Both the position numbers and the translations under genes were made by a program. Of a stretch of DNA of 64,000 bases, positions 26,437 through 36,347 are shown one piece after another; position 1 is the stretch's first letter; each line of letters begins with the position of its first letter. The notes beneath the pieces were generated by a model, which was given only the letters and a program-made list of their open reading frames with translations, did no database searches and was not told where the DNA came from. Origin of the DNA: Chloroflexota bacterium (GTDB taxonomy: Bacteria > Chloroflexota > UBA11872 > VXNJ01); the NCBI GenBank assembly GCA_026707405.1, contig JAPOWW010000004.1:1-64000 (forward strand), given 5' to 3'.

Positions 26437-28908
26437 ATGCTCGTACCGATTCGCTGGCTTCGCGACTACGTAGAGATTGACGCTTCCGCGCAGGAGCTCG
26501 CGGCCCGTCTAAACGACTCGGGAGTGGAAATCGCTTCCGTGTCGACCATTGGCGCGCATTGGGAGCCGGACAAGATCGTGGTGGGGCAGATAATCAGTAT
26601 CGATCCCCATCCCAACGCGGACCGGTTGACTCTCCCAACAGTCGATACAGGCGGCGCCGAGGTCCGGATTGTCACCGGAGCGTCGAACATCCAAGCCGGC
26701 GACAAGGTACCGTTCGCCATGGAAGGGGCGAGTCTCGTTGATCCCAGGAAGAACGACGGCAGCCTGATGAAGCTGCGAGCGGCCTCGATCCGCGGGGTCG
26801 CCAGCAGGGGAATGGTGTGCTCGCCGCTCGAACTGGGGCTGTCGGACGACCATGAAGGAATACTGATCCTGCCGGAGGACGCTCCCGTCGGGGTTCCCCT
26901 GATCGACTTCATGGGCGGTGACGTAATCGAGCTGGACATGAAGCCGAACCGAGCCGATTGCCTAGCGATGCTGGGAGTCGCGCGGCAAGCCGCCGCCCTT
27001 TACGGCCGCTCGATAGCGGAGCCGGATACCGGCAGGGAACGCAATGATCGCTCGGTGCTGCCGGACCTGAAGATCGAGATCGAGGATCCCGGTCTGTGTG
27101 CGCGATATTCGGCCGCTTACATGTACGACGTGGCCGTCGGCGAGTCGCCGGTGTGGCTGCGGACACGCCTCGAGCAGGCAGGCGTGAGGCCGATAAACAA
27201 CATCGTCGACATAACCAACTTCGTGATGCTCGAGATGGGGCAACCGCTGCACGCGTTCGACTGGGCGAAATTGACGGGGAACTTCATCGGTGTGCGGTCG
27301 GCGCGGGCGGGCGAAACGCTGACGACCCTGGACGGTCAGGAGCGCGAACTGGACCCGGAGAATCTGCTGATCGTCGACGGTGAGGGGGCGGTAGGTCTGG
27401 CGGGCGTCTTGGGCGGACTGGAGACCGAGATCACGAATGAAACGACTGAGATATTGCTGGAATCGGCGAATTTTGCACAGACCAGTATTCGCCGGACCTC
27501 ACGCGGTCTGGGCCTCAGAAGCGAGGCGTCGCGCAGGTTCGAGCAGCGGCTTTCGCCGGAGACAACGGTCCATGCGCTGAGACGAGCCGTTCAACTGGCC
27601 GAGGAGATCGGCGCGGCCAAGGGTGTCGAAGTGTGGGAGGACTCGTATCCTGCTCCGCGGGAGATTCCGACCGTCGACTTTCCGTTGAGCGAGGTCCCGC
27701 GGCTGTTGGGAATCGACTTTCCGGAAGATGACGTAATCGACACGCTCGCTCGCGCGGGGTTCGAGGTCGAGAAATCCGGAGAGGGGATGCTAAAGGTCAC
27801 GCCGCCGTACTGGCGGGGCGACGTGACGATGAAGGCGGACCTGGTCGAAGAGGTAGTGAGCCTGATCGGCTTCGAGGCGATTCCTTCGACGCTTCCGACC
27901 GGAGGAGTAACGGACGTCGTGCCGGGCGAGCTGGACCCGCGCGAACAGGCACTGCGTGACGTGCTGGCGGCGGCGGGTTTTCAGGAAGCCATTACTTACA
28001 CGATTACCAGCACCGAGCGAATGGGCGTACTGGTTCACGGCGGGACCGACGATGGCGCGTTCGATGATTTGGGTACGGAGCTGGCTGAACTGCTGCTGTC
28101 CGTCCCGGCTGATGCCATCGAGCTGGTCAATCCGCTGAGGTCCGAGCAGAACGTGATGCGGACGACGGCGCTGCCGTCGCTTCTGGAGACTCTTTCGGCA
28201 AACCTCCGCTTCACGAAGCGTGACGCGGCGCTGTTCGAGATAGGCCCGATTTTCATGCCGCACGATGGCGACTTGCCGGACGAGCGACGGGTCTTGACGG
28301 TGATTTCAGGAGCTTGGCGGTCGGAGCTTGGATGGGACGATTCGAGCGAAGTCGATTTCTTCGCAATGAAGGGCGTTGCGGAGCTAGTCCTCGACCGGCT
28401 GGGTCTTTCGGACTCGGACTACAAGCCGTTCCGCCACCCCGCGTTTAGAGTTGGGTCTTGCGCTGTCATAGTCGCAGGCGGCCACCTGATAGGCGCGGTC
28501 GGCGAGGTGGATCCGGCCGTGAGGGCAGCCGTCGACATAGACGAGACTGCGTGGGCGTTCGTGCTCGATCTTCGGCGGAGCTTCGAGCGGGCCGCCGACG
28601 TGAGGAGCTTCCGTAGTCTTCCCAGGTTCCCGGCCATTGTGCAGGACCTTTCGATAGTCGTTGGGACCGACGTGCCATCGGCGGACATCGTCGCAACGAT
28701 CCGCAAGGCCGGACGGGCGCTGGTCGACGACGTGCGAATAGTCGACCAATACCGGGGCGAGCAGGTGCCGGAAGACAAGCGGGGGCTGACGTATTCGATT
28801 ACCTACCGGTCGCCTGAAAGAACGCTGGTCGACCGAGAAGCCGCCAACTGCCATCAGCGCATCCTGAGGGCGCTGCAAGCCCGCTTCGGCGCGACGCTGA
28901 GAACCTAG
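26437..28908 (+). CDS. pheT: phenylalanine--tRNA ligase beta subunit
   Basis: LVPIRWLRDYVEID..., MKPNRADCLAMLGVARQAAALYG, NNIVDITNFVMLEMGQPLHAFDW, C-terminal FDX-ACB domain. Confidence 0.96.
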   Translation: MLVPIRWLRDYVEIDASAQELAARLNDSGVEIASVSTIGAHWEPDKIVVGQIISIDPHPNADRLTLPTVDTGGAEVRIVTGASNIQAGDKVPFAMEGASLVDPRKNDGSLMKLRAASIRGVASRGMVCSPLELGLSDDHEGILILPEDAPVGVPLIDFMGGDVIELDMKPNRADCLAMLGVARQAAALYGRSIAEPDTGRERNDRSVLPDLKIEIEDPGLCARYSAAYMYDVAVGESPVWLRTRLEQAGVRPINNIVDITNFVMLEMGQPLHAFDWAKLTGNFIGVRSARAGETLTTLDGQERELDPENLLIVDGEGAVGLAGVLGGLETEITNETTEILLESANFAQTSIRRTSRGLGLRSEASRRFEQRLSPETTVHALRRAVQLAEEIGAAKGVEVWEDSYPAPREIPTVDFPLSEVPRLLGIDFPEDDVIDTLARAGFEVEKSGEGMLKVTPPYWRGDVTMKADLVEEVVSLIGFEAIPSTLPTGGVTDVVPGELDPREQALRDVLAAAGFQEAITYTITSTERMGVLVHGGTDDGAFDDLGTELAELLLSVPADAIELVNPLRSEQNVMRTTALPSLLETLSANLRFTKRDAALFEIGPIFMPHDGDLPDERRVLTVISGAWRSELGWDDSSEVDFFAMKGVAELVLDRLGLSDSDYKPFRHPAFRVGSCAVIVAGGHLIGAVGEVDPAVRAAVDIDETAWAFVLDLRRSFERAADVRSFRSLPRFPAIVQDLSIVVGTDVPSADIVATIRKAGRALVDDVRIVDQYRGEQVPEDKRGLTYSITYRSPERTLVDREAANCHQRILRALQARFGATLRT

Positions 28909-28913
28909 CCGGA

Positions 28914-29741
28914 TTGCGAGCCGGGTCACAGATCGTGAGTTCGGCGGCCAAACTCCCCGACAGTTTTGACGACCGCGAGAGTGTCGAGGCGTGGGACTCG
29001 GCGGCGGATGCGTGGGAGGAATTCGTCGAGTCGGGCGCGGACTACTATCGCACCGAGGTGCACGGCCCGGCGCTGCTGTCGACTTGCGGCGACGTGAGAG
29101 GGCTTCGCGTGCTGGACGTTGGTTGCGGACAAGGTTGGTTTTCCCGGCAACTGGCTCTCAAGGGCGCTCAAGTGACGGGGATCGATATTTCTTCTCGACA
29201 GATTGAGAATGCTCTCAAGCACGAGGAACGCTCGCCGCTTGGAATCGAGTATCGGATTGAGAGCGCCGCAGAGTCGGCAGGATTGTGGAAGCCGGGATCG
29301 TTCGATCTGGCGACGGGCTGCATGTCGTTTCAGGACATGGCGGACGTTGGCGCGGCGTTCGCGGCGGTTAGGGAACTGCTGGTCGAAAATGGACGGTTGG
29401 TCATTTCGGTATCGCATCCGGGGACCGATACGGTTCACCGTGAGTGGGAGCTGAGTGACGACGGGAGCAGGCTCGCGCTGAAGATCGACCGCTATTTCGA
29501 TACAGGTCCGAGGACAGTGAACTGGTCGATGGAAAGGCTCGTATCCCACTGGGAGAGTCCAGCCTGGCGAAGGACGCTTACGGAATGGAGCAAGCTCATT
29601 GCGGAGGCTGGATTCGTCATGCGTCGAATGAACGAACCCCGACCGACCCGAGAGCAGATTGCACGGCAGCCCGCGCTTGAAGACGCCGCCCGCCTGCCGA
29701 TGTTTCTGATATTCGATCTGATCTGCGACGACCGTTCTTAA
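28914..29741 (+). CDS. class I SAM-dependent methyltransferase
   Basis: LRVLDVGCGQGWFSRQLALKGAQVTGIDISSRQIENA. Confidence 0.9.
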   Translation: MRAGSQIVSSAAKLPDSFDDRESVEAWDSAADAWEEFVESGADYYRTEVHGPALLSTCGDVRGLRVLDVGCGQGWFSRQLALKGAQVTGIDISSRQIENALKHEERSPLGIEYRIESAAESAGLWKPGSFDLATGCMSFQDMADVGAAFAAVRELLVENGRLVISVSHPGTDTVHREWELSDDGSRLALKIDRYFDTGPRTVNWSMERLVSHWESPAWRRTLTEWSKLIAEAGFVMRRMNEPRPTREQIARQPALEDAARLPMFLIFDLICDDRS

Positions 29742-29864
29742 TAGTGCAGTAGCGCAGCTTGCCCCGGCGGTTGAGGAGAGGCGAGAGAGTCCTACCGCGC
29801 CCTGCGGTTGCTAAAATTCCGGCGTTCCAGAGATTCACTACGGCCATAGCGCATCGGAGGTAAC

Positions 29865-30956
29865 GTGCCCCGACTGTTCGGCAGAGACTACACAAGGGAC
29901 GAATTCCTACGGCACGTGGGCCAAGCGTCGCAGGTGGGCGGCGTCCGCGAATACCGGATACAGGACGGACCGGCCGACGGAATCCACGCAGCCGACGTAT
30001 ACACCGGCAGCGGACTTCGGTTCACGGTGCTGCCGGGTCGGAGTATGGACATAAGCCACGCCTCGTACAAGGGCGTTCCGATCTGCTGGATATCGCCGGC
30101 GGGAGAGGTGTCGCCCTGGGCGTATGAACCCGAGGGTCTGGGATGGCTAAGGACATTCGCGGGCGGCCTGCTGACTACCTGCGGGTTGACCCACATCCAC
30201 TTTCCCGAGGATGTGGGAGACAAGAGCTACGGTCTGCATGGCCGTGCCTCGACGCTGGTCGCCTCGAACGTGCAGGCGGGAGCCGAATGGGACGGGGACG
30301 AATACCGGCTTTGGGTGTCGGGCCGGACCATAGAGTCGGCGCTGTTCGACGAGCAGATGGAGCTTCAGCGGACGATTTCGACCGAGTTGGGATCGGCCTG
30401 CCTTCGGATCGAAGACGTGGTCACGAACATCGGATTCCGGGAAACGCCGCACGTGATGCTCTATCACATCAACATGGGGTTCCCGGTGTTGGGGCCTGAT
30501 GCCGAGCTGGTGGTCGCGAGCCTGCACGCCGCGCCCGGCGACATCAATCCGCCGGACGACGAGGAAGGACCTTACAAGTTTCCCGCGCCGCGCGCGGACT
30601 ATCCCAACACGGTATTCGACCACCAACCGTTGACGGATGGGAACGGCATGGCGCACGTCGGGTTGATCAATGAGGAACTCGGCTCCGGCCCGCTGGGCGT
30701 GCGGATCTCATATCGTGCGGCGGAGCTGCCGCATTTGAACCAGTGGAAGATGCTGGATCTGGGCGAGTACGTGCTGGGCCTAGAGCCGGCGAGCACAGCC
30801 TTCGGCACGCGCGAAGAAATGCGCGAATCGGGGGGTATGAAATTCCTGGCGCCGGGAGAATCCGTGCGCTATCTGGTCGAGGTAGGCGTTCTGGAAGGCG
30901 AGTCGGAGATCTCCGAGTTCAAGGACCTGGTCAAGGCGGTGCGCGACGCCGGATAA
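29865..30956 (+). CDS. aldose 1-epimerase-like family protein (DUF4432)
   Basis: LPGRSMDISHASYKGVPICWISPAGEVSP..., GLLTTCGLTHIHFPEDVGDKSYGLHGRAS. Confidence 0.82.
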   Translation: MPRLFGRDYTRDEFLRHVGQASQVGGVREYRIQDGPADGIHAADVYTGSGLRFTVLPGRSMDISHASYKGVPICWISPAGEVSPWAYEPEGLGWLRTFAGGLLTTCGLTHIHFPEDVGDKSYGLHGRASTLVASNVQAGAEWDGDEYRLWVSGRTIESALFDEQMELQRTISTELGSACLRIEDVVTNIGFRETPHVMLYHINMGFPVLGPDAELVVASLHAAPGDINPPDDEEGPYKFPAPRADYPNTVFDHQPLTDGNGMAHVGLINEELGSGPLGVRISYRAAELPHLNQWKMLDLGEYVLGLEPASTAFGTREEMRESGGMKFLAPGESVRYLVEVGVLEGESEISEFKDLVKAVRDAG

Positions 30957-31026
30957 CTCCGCGGCGAAAGGGCGCGCGCCCGATCACGTAGAGACGATCC
31001 GGGTCCGGTTTTCAGACTGCGACTCG

Positions 31027-31392
31027 ATGGGCGTGGCCCACCATTCCAACTATTTTCGGTGGCTCGAAGAGGCGCGTTTGGGTTTTCTGCGGGGCGGCGG
31101 ATGGCCGTACACGGAGATCGAAATGCGCGGAATCCACATGCCGGTGTTCGATTGCGCCTGCCGGTTCATCTCGGCGGTCAGGTCAGAGGACGTGATCGAG
31201 GTCCGGCTTCGGGTTGCGGTCGCCACCCGGGCGCGTATCGAGTTCGAGTACGAGGTGTACGCGGCCGGTTCGGACAAGCTGGCGGCTTCGGCGGGCACCA
31301 GTCACGCCTACGTGGACGACGACGGCCGTCCGGCGAGGCTGGATGCGGAGTCTGGGCTATGGCAATGGCTCGTCCGATGGAAATCCGCCTAG
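31027..31392 (+). CDS. acyl-CoA thioesterase (4HBT/YbgC hotdog family), N-terminus ambiguous
   Basis: Upstream in-frame codons encode VETIRVRFSDCDS before the ATG, giving the hotdog motif VRFSDCDSMGVAHHSNYFRWLEEARL; no canonical start codon lies upstream. Confidence 0.8.
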   Translation: MGVAHHSNYFRWLEEARLGFLRGGGWPYTEIEMRGIHMPVFDCACRFISAVRSEDVIEVRLRVAVATRARIEFEYEVYAAGSDKLAASAGTSHAYVDDDGRPARLDAESGLWQWLVRWKSA

Positions 31393-31408
31393 CTCTTCGG
31401 AGACGAGT

Positions 31409-31783
31409 TTACCTTTCTGGATCGGGGTCGTCGGCGCGCCCCGCGGGCTCTGACAGAGGCCTCTCTCTGGCGTAGACGGCTGTGGTCAGCGCCGGCGTTT
31501 GCGGCTTGTACGGCTCGACTTTGATCCGGGATTCCTCCTTGCGCGCTCTCGCCAGATCGTAGGCGGTCTGCCGTCGCAGCCAGAACTCGGCGGTGGACCA
31601 GCCAACCTTCTCAAGCCGAATCGCCATCTCCACCGAAACCGCGGCGTGGCCGTTTAGCACACGCGAGAGGCTATGGCGGGCTACTCCCAGGACCCTTGCC
31701 GCTTCCGTGACGCTAAGGCCAAGCGGAGCCAGGCAATTGTCACGAATGCTGCGGCCGGGGTGCGGGGGATTGATCATCGCCAT
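31409..31783 (-). CDS. higA: HigA family addiction-module antitoxin (XRE)
   Basis: [72 protein letters not shown]. Confidence 0.92.
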   Translation of the reverse strand: MAMINPPHPGRSIRDNCLAPLGLSVTEAARVLGVARHSLSRVLNGHAAVSVEMAIRLEKVGWSTAEFWLRRQTAYDLARARKEESRIKVEPYKPQTPALTTAVYARERPLSEPAGRADDPDPER

Positions 31784-31801
31784 TAAGTTCTCGCCTTTGT
31801 T

Positions 31802-32080
31802 TTAGTGGTAGTCGATCAGGTCGACGTCGTACACGTCGCCGCCGTCGAACCGGAACACCATGCGCCAGTTTGCTGAGATTCTGATGCTCCAAAACTCCTT
31901 GCGGTCGACTTTCAACTGATGCAGCCGATATCCCGGCATTGCAAGGTCCCACGGATTTCGGGCGGCGTCGAGGTCGGCCAAGGCGACCTCAATCCGTTCG
32001 ACCTGATCAGCACGCAACCGGCTACGGTCTCCCCGTTCATACAGCCGTTTCAGACCGCGGTTGCGAAACGTCCGAATCAC
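31802..32080 (-). CDS. higB: RelE/HigB-type toxin
   Basis: MIRTFRNRGLKRLYERGDRSRLRADQVERIEVALADLDAA...MPGYRLHQLKVDRKEFWSIRISANWRMVFRFDGGDVYDVDLIDYH. Confidence 0.92.
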   Translation of the reverse strand: MIRTFRNRGLKRLYERGDRSRLRADQVERIEVALADLDAARNPWDLAMPGYRLHQLKVDRKEFWSIRISANWRMVFRFDGGDVYDVDLIDYH

Positions 32081-32152
32081 ACCTAAATGTACCGTGTACC
32101 GGAACGCATATCAAGCATGTGCTCTCATATCAGCGTGGCGCCGGCCCTGAGG

Positions 32153-33340
32153 CTACGTGCCGCTTACGACGCAGCCAGATTGCCAGACGGTATCGGGGCG
32201 GCTGAGGGCCATGAGGTCGTCGGCTGGATCGTCGGCCACGAGGACGAGATCGGCGACCTTGCCGGGATCGATGGTTCCGACTTCGTCGGCTATTCCGAGC
32301 ATCTCCGACGCCTGACTCGTGGCTGACGCGAGCGCCATGGAGGGACTCATGCCGCGTTCGACGTAGACCGCCACCTCTCGCGCCAGCGTCTCGCTCGTGT
32401 GCTCGACGAACTGTATTCCCATGTCGGAACCGGCGGCGATCCTAACTCCGGCCGCCAGGGCTGCGTCGACATGCTTGTAGAAGACGGGCCTTAGAGCCTC
32501 GACCTTCTCACGCGCCCAATCGGGGAGCGCCGGATGGGCGATGTTGTTGCCCACGAAATGGAGCGTTGCGACCGTGGGCACGAGCCAGGTGCCGGCGCGG
32601 GCCATAAGCTCTGCGGTTGGGGCGTCGACAAAGGTACCGTGCTCGATGGAGGTGATCCCGGCCTCGACGGAGTTGCGGACCGCTTCGATGCTGTGGGCGT
32701 GGGCGGCGCACGGGATTCCCGCCGCCGCGGCTTCTTCGACGACCGCGCGAAGCTGGTCGCTCGAATACTGACTGCTCGTCGGATCGCTCGTCGGCGTCAT
32801 CACGCCGCCGCTGGCCATGATCTTTACGAAGCGCGCGCCCGATTCAACCTGGTCTCTGGCCGCGCGGCGGAGGTCATCGATCGATTCGGCCTCGACGCCC
32901 AGGAAATGTCCGTGCCCGCCGAAAGTGGTGATGTTGGAGAACGCCGGAAGGATTCGGGGGGCGGGTAGATTTTTGGTATCGAGGTCGTGCAACAGTTGGG
33001 CCATCAGCGCGTTCGGGGCCGCGATTTCGCGAATGGTAGTCACGCCGGACCTGACGAGGCTTTCGCAGTTGGCCTTCGCCCAGCCGAGCTTGGCTGCGTC
33101 GTCGGCTTGCATGTAGTCTTCGATCGCGGTCGGCTCGGCGTTCATGAACAGGTGGACGTGACAGTCGATGAGTCCGGGAACCAGATGCTTGCCGGTCGCT
33201 TCGACGACCGTGTCGGCGCTTGCGGAGTTGGCTCCTACCGACTGGATGCGGCCATCGTCGATCAGAACATCTCCGACCGACGGGGTCGATCCCGGCTTAC
33301 CGTCGTGGATTGTGACGTTGGCGACCAGGGTTGAGGTCAT
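32153..33340 (-). CDS. metal-dependent amidohydrolase (imidazolonepropionase-like)
   Basis: KHLVPGLIDCHVHLF..., ASGGVMTPTSDP, CAAHAHSIEAVRNSVEAGITSIEHGTFVD, AAGSDMG. Confidence 0.88.
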   Translation of the reverse strand: MTSTLVANVTIHDGKPGSTPSVGDVLIDDGRIQSVGANSASADTVVEATGKHLVPGLIDCHVHLFMNAEPTAIEDYMQADDAAKLGWAKANCESLVRSGVTTIREIAAPNALMAQLLHDLDTKNLPAPRILPAFSNITTFGGHGHFLGVEAESIDDLRRAARDQVESGARFVKIMASGGVMTPTSDPTSSQYSSDQLRAVVEEAAAAGIPCAAHAHSIEAVRNSVEAGITSIEHGTFVDAPTAELMARAGTWLVPTVATLHFVGNNIAHPALPDWAREKVEALRPVFYKHVDAALAAGVRIAAGSDMGIQFVEHTSETLAREVAVYVERGMSPSMALASATSQASEMLGIADEVGTIDPGKVADLVLVADDPADDLMALSRPDTVWQSGCVVSGT

Positions 33341-34059
33341 GTGCGTAACTGTTCTATCAGCGAGGCTGCTTCGCCGGGATTGGTGACTATCTCGTCCGGC
33401 TCGTGGGTAGCTTCATCCAGGGAATAGCCGTACTGATTGATCCAGATCGTGCCGATTCCGATGGGCCCGGCTCCGGCGATGTCCGCATGAAGCGAGTCGC
33501 CGATCATCACGGTCTCGGATGATTGGGAGCCGGTCAGTTCGAGCGCGCGCTCAAATATTCGCGGATCGGGTTTCCAAATACCCAGGTCTTCGCTTACGAG
33601 GATGTGGTCGAGTCTCGAATCGACGTCCATCTTCCTGATCTTGCCCCACTGCTTGCCATGTTCACCGTTCGTTATGAGGCAGTTCTCGAATTGGGAAGCG
33701 ACGTTGAGCAGGCGTTCGGCTCCGGGCAGGAAGCCCACGCCTTCGAAGTAGTGACGGTAGTAGCCATCACATATCTTGACCGGGAGGTCTTCGGGTTCGA
33801 CGCCCGCTCGTTGCAGGGCGACCTCCCAACGCCCCTCGCGCTCAAGCTCGTCCCACGCATTGCGGCGCAAGAGATCGCTGACTATGTATTCATATTCACG
33901 GTAGGTGGCCGCAGCCTGATCGGGCGAAACCCGATCGCGAAGCTCGTCAAGCGACCTGCCGTACGCGCCGCGCATGTGGGCCGTCTCGTCCAGAAGCGTG
34001 TCGTCCAGGTCGATGAAGACGGCCTTGAGCTTGTCCGCGCGGAGAAAGCTGGGAGCCAA
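33337..34059 (-). CDS. HAD family hydrolase
   Basis: VFIDLDDTLLDE, LITNGEHGKQ, ETVMIGDSLHADIAGA; 4-nt overlap with the downstream amidohydrolase. Confidence 0.9.
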   Translation of the reverse strand: MAPSFLRADKLKAVFIDLDDTLLDETAHMRGAYGRSLDELRDRVSPDQAAATYREYEYIVSDLLRRNAWDELEREGRWEVALQRAGVEPEDLPVKICDGYYRHYFEGVGFLPGAERLLNVASQFENCLITNGEHGKQWGKIRKMDVDSRLDHILVSEDLGIWKPDPRIFERALELTGSQSSETVMIGDSLHADIAGAGPIGIGTIWINQYGYSLDEATHEPDEIVTNPGEAASLIEQLRT

Positions 34060-34118
34060 TCTGATCCTAGGCGTATTGCGGCGCGGTTAGCGCCGAACGC
34101 GAGCGGGTCACGGACGGA

Positions 34119-34601
34119 CTAGATGCTGTGCTCGGTAAATACGGCGAGCTCCGGGGCGGCTTCGGCGTCTTCCAGCGAGCTTCGGTGCGTGTCGATGCCC
34201 ACCTGCAACGCGTTCCAGGCCAGCGTGGCGCATTTGATCCGAACGGGATAGCGCCGTATTCCCTGCAGGGCCTCCAGATCGCCAAGCTCGTCCGGGTCGA
34301 TCTCGACCTCGCCCTTAAACATACTTTTTATCAGTTCCACCAAGTCCTCGGCTTCAGTCAGCCGCCTGCCCTTGACCTGCTCGGTCAGCATGGACGCGGA
34401 CGCCTGGCTGATGGAGCAGCCGTGGCCGTCAAACTTGATTTCGAGGATGGATTCGTCTTCGAGCGAGGCGGTAATGATCAACTCGTCACCGCAGAGGGGG
34501 TTCTTGCCTTCGGCGTGTATGTCCGGATGCTCGACCCGACCGCGGTTCATGGGCGACCGGTAGTGGTCGAGGATTATTTCGCGATAGAGGTCGTCGAGCA
34601 T
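34119..34601 (-). CDS. sufU: Fe-S cluster assembly scaffold SufU
   Basis: LYREIILDHYRSPMNRG, NPLCGDELII, GHGCSISQASASMLTE, RIKCATLAWNAL. Confidence 0.93.
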   Translation of the reverse strand: MLDDLYREIILDHYRSPMNRGRVEHPDIHAEGKNPLCGDELIITASLEDESILEIKFDGHGCSISQASASMLTEQVKGRRLTEAEDLVELIKSMFKGEVEIDPDELGDLEALQGIRRYPVRIKCATLAWNALQVGIDTHRSSLEDAEAAPELAVFTEHSI

Positions 34602-34645
34602 CCTACTTGAAGAACTCCCATGTCATTCCCCTGCAAGGCGCCGTT

Positions 34646-34687
34646 TTCACCCTCACCCCAGCCCTCTCCCATGGAGGGAGAGGGGGA
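34646..34687. repeat. intergenic dispersed inverted repeat (second copy)
   Basis: TTCACCCTCACCCCAGCCCTCTCCCATGGAGGGAGAGGGGG; matches 6037-6077. Confidence 0.75.
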
Positions 34688-34729
34688 TAAGCAGGAATCC
34701 GCGTCATCATGGAGATGTCGTCGAGCATT

Positions 34730-36010
34730 TCAGCTGAAGAACTTCTGAGTCTTTCGGATAGCGTCCACGAGCGTATCGATCTCTTCCTCGAAATTGTAGA
34801 AGTAGGCGCTGGCCCGGGCGGCGGAGCCTATGCCCAGAGCGGCCATCAGCGGTTGGGCGCAGTGGTGGCCCGTCCGCACGGCCACGCCCTCGCTGTCCAA
34901 GACCTGTCCCACGTCGTGCGAGTGGATGCCGTCGACGTTGAACGAGAAAACGGCGCCTTTCAGTGAGGCGTCGGTTGGTCCATAGAGGGTAAGGCCATCT
35001 ATCTCTTGCAGACGTTCGATCGCGTACTCCGAAATCGTGCGCTCATGGGCTTCGATGCGATCCATGCCCAGAGTGCTGAGATAGTCGACGGCGGCTCCGA
35101 GTCCGATGGAGTCGGCGATGTTCGGGGTACCGGCCTCGAATTTGTAGGGGAGTTCGTTCCAGGTTGCGCCCTGCATGGTTACGGTGGCGATCATGTCGCC
35201 GCCACTGAGGAACGGGTCCATTCGGTCGAGCAGCTCTTCGCGGGCGTAGAGGAATCCTATTCCGGTTGGGCCGAGCATCTTGTGCCCGGTGACCGCAAAG
35301 AAGTCCACGTCAAGGTCGACGACATCGAGCGGCATGTGCGGGGCGGACTGTGATCCGTCCACGAGTAGAACGGCGCCCGCGGCGTGAGCCATTTCAGCAA
35401 CATCCGCAACCGGCGTGACCGTGCCTAGCACGTTGGATACGTGGGTGACCGCGACAAGCCTGGTGCGGCTAGTGATGAGCGATCTCAGTCCGTCGATGTC
35501 GAATGGCGCGGAGTGATCGCGCACGGGCAGATATCGAAACCTGGCGCCGGTGCTTTCGGCGACAAGCTGCCAAGGGACGATGTTGCTGTGGTGCTCGGTC
35601 TCGGTCGTTATAACCTCGTCGCCGGGTTTCAGGTACTTCCGCGCCCAGCCGTAGGCAACGAGGTTTATGGCCTCGGTGCTGTTTTTGACGAAGATGATTT
35701 CGCGCTCCGACGCCGCGCCGATAAAGGAAGCGATCTTGCCCCGCGCTTCCTCGTAGCGCTCGGTCGCTTCCTGGCTGAGCGCGTGAATGCCCCTGTGGAC
35801 GTTTGAGTTGTATTCCTCGTAGTACCGGGTCAAGGTATCGATGACGGATTGGGGCTTCTGCGAAGTGGCGCCGTTATCCAGGTAGACGAGCTTCTTGCCG
35901 TTGACCGTCTGGCCGAGAACGGGGAAGTCGCGGCGGACCGCGGCTACGTCGAGCGCTCCCGCCTGATGGTCTTGAGTTTTGAGTTTTCCGGTCGCGGTCT
36001 TGCCGGCCAT
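34730..36010 (-). CDS. sufS: cysteine desulfurase SufS
   Basis: VYLDNGATSQKPQSVIDTLTRYYEEYNSNVHRGIHALSQEAT..., VDGSQSAPHMPLDVVDLDVDFFAVTGHKMLGPTGIGFLY, VRTGHHCAQPLM. Confidence 0.96.
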   Translation of the reverse strand: MAGKTATGKLKTQDHQAGALDVAAVRRDFPVLGQTVNGKKLVYLDNGATSQKPQSVIDTLTRYYEEYNSNVHRGIHALSQEATERYEEARGKIASFIGAASEREIIFVKNSTEAINLVAYGWARKYLKPGDEVITTETEHHSNIVPWQLVAESTGARFRYLPVRDHSAPFDIDGLRSLITSRTRLVAVTHVSNVLGTVTPVADVAEMAHAAGAVLLVDGSQSAPHMPLDVVDLDVDFFAVTGHKMLGPTGIGFLYAREELLDRMDPFLSGGDMIATVTMQGATWNELPYKFEAGTPNIADSIGLGAAVDYLSTLGMDRIEAHERTISEYAIERLQEIDGLTLYGPTDASLKGAVFSFNVDGIHSHDVGQVLDSEGVAVRTGHHCAQPLMAALGIGSAARASAYFYNFEEEIDTLVDAIRKTQKFFS

Positions 36011-36025
36011 CGGAATTCCTCGAAT

Positions 36026-36343
36026 CTAGGGGATCGTTACGATCAGGTCTCCGTCTTCGACCTCGATCGGGAAGCTCTCGACGGGAGAAGTGGCGGGAAA
36101 GGTCAGAGCTTTTCCGGATCGCACGTCGAATTCGGCTCCGTGAAGGGGGCACATTATCTGGTAGCCGTCAAGGTCTCCCTCGGACAGCGACGCTTGGGCG
36201 TGGGAGCAGGTGTCGGAGATGGCGTAGAACTCGCCGTCAACGTTGAACACGGCCACTATCTCACCGCCAGCGTTTGCGGCGATGAACTTGCCGGGCGGCA
36301 GGCCGGCTGCCGGGCATATGTTGAAGCGTCCGCCGAGTATCAC
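36026..36343 (-). CDS. Rieske-type [2Fe-2S] ferredoxin (non-haem, suf-associated)
   Basis: CSHAQASLSEGDLDGYQIMCPLHGAEFDVRSGKAL (CxH...CxxH); probable GTG start at 36343 near the sufD stop. Confidence 0.88.
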   Translation of the reverse strand: MILGGRFNICPAAGLPPGKFIAANAGGEIVAVFNVDGEFYAISDTCSHAQASLSEGDLDGYQIMCPLHGAEFDVRSGKALTFPATSPVESFPIEVEDGDLIVTIP

Positions 36344-36347
36344 CGGA

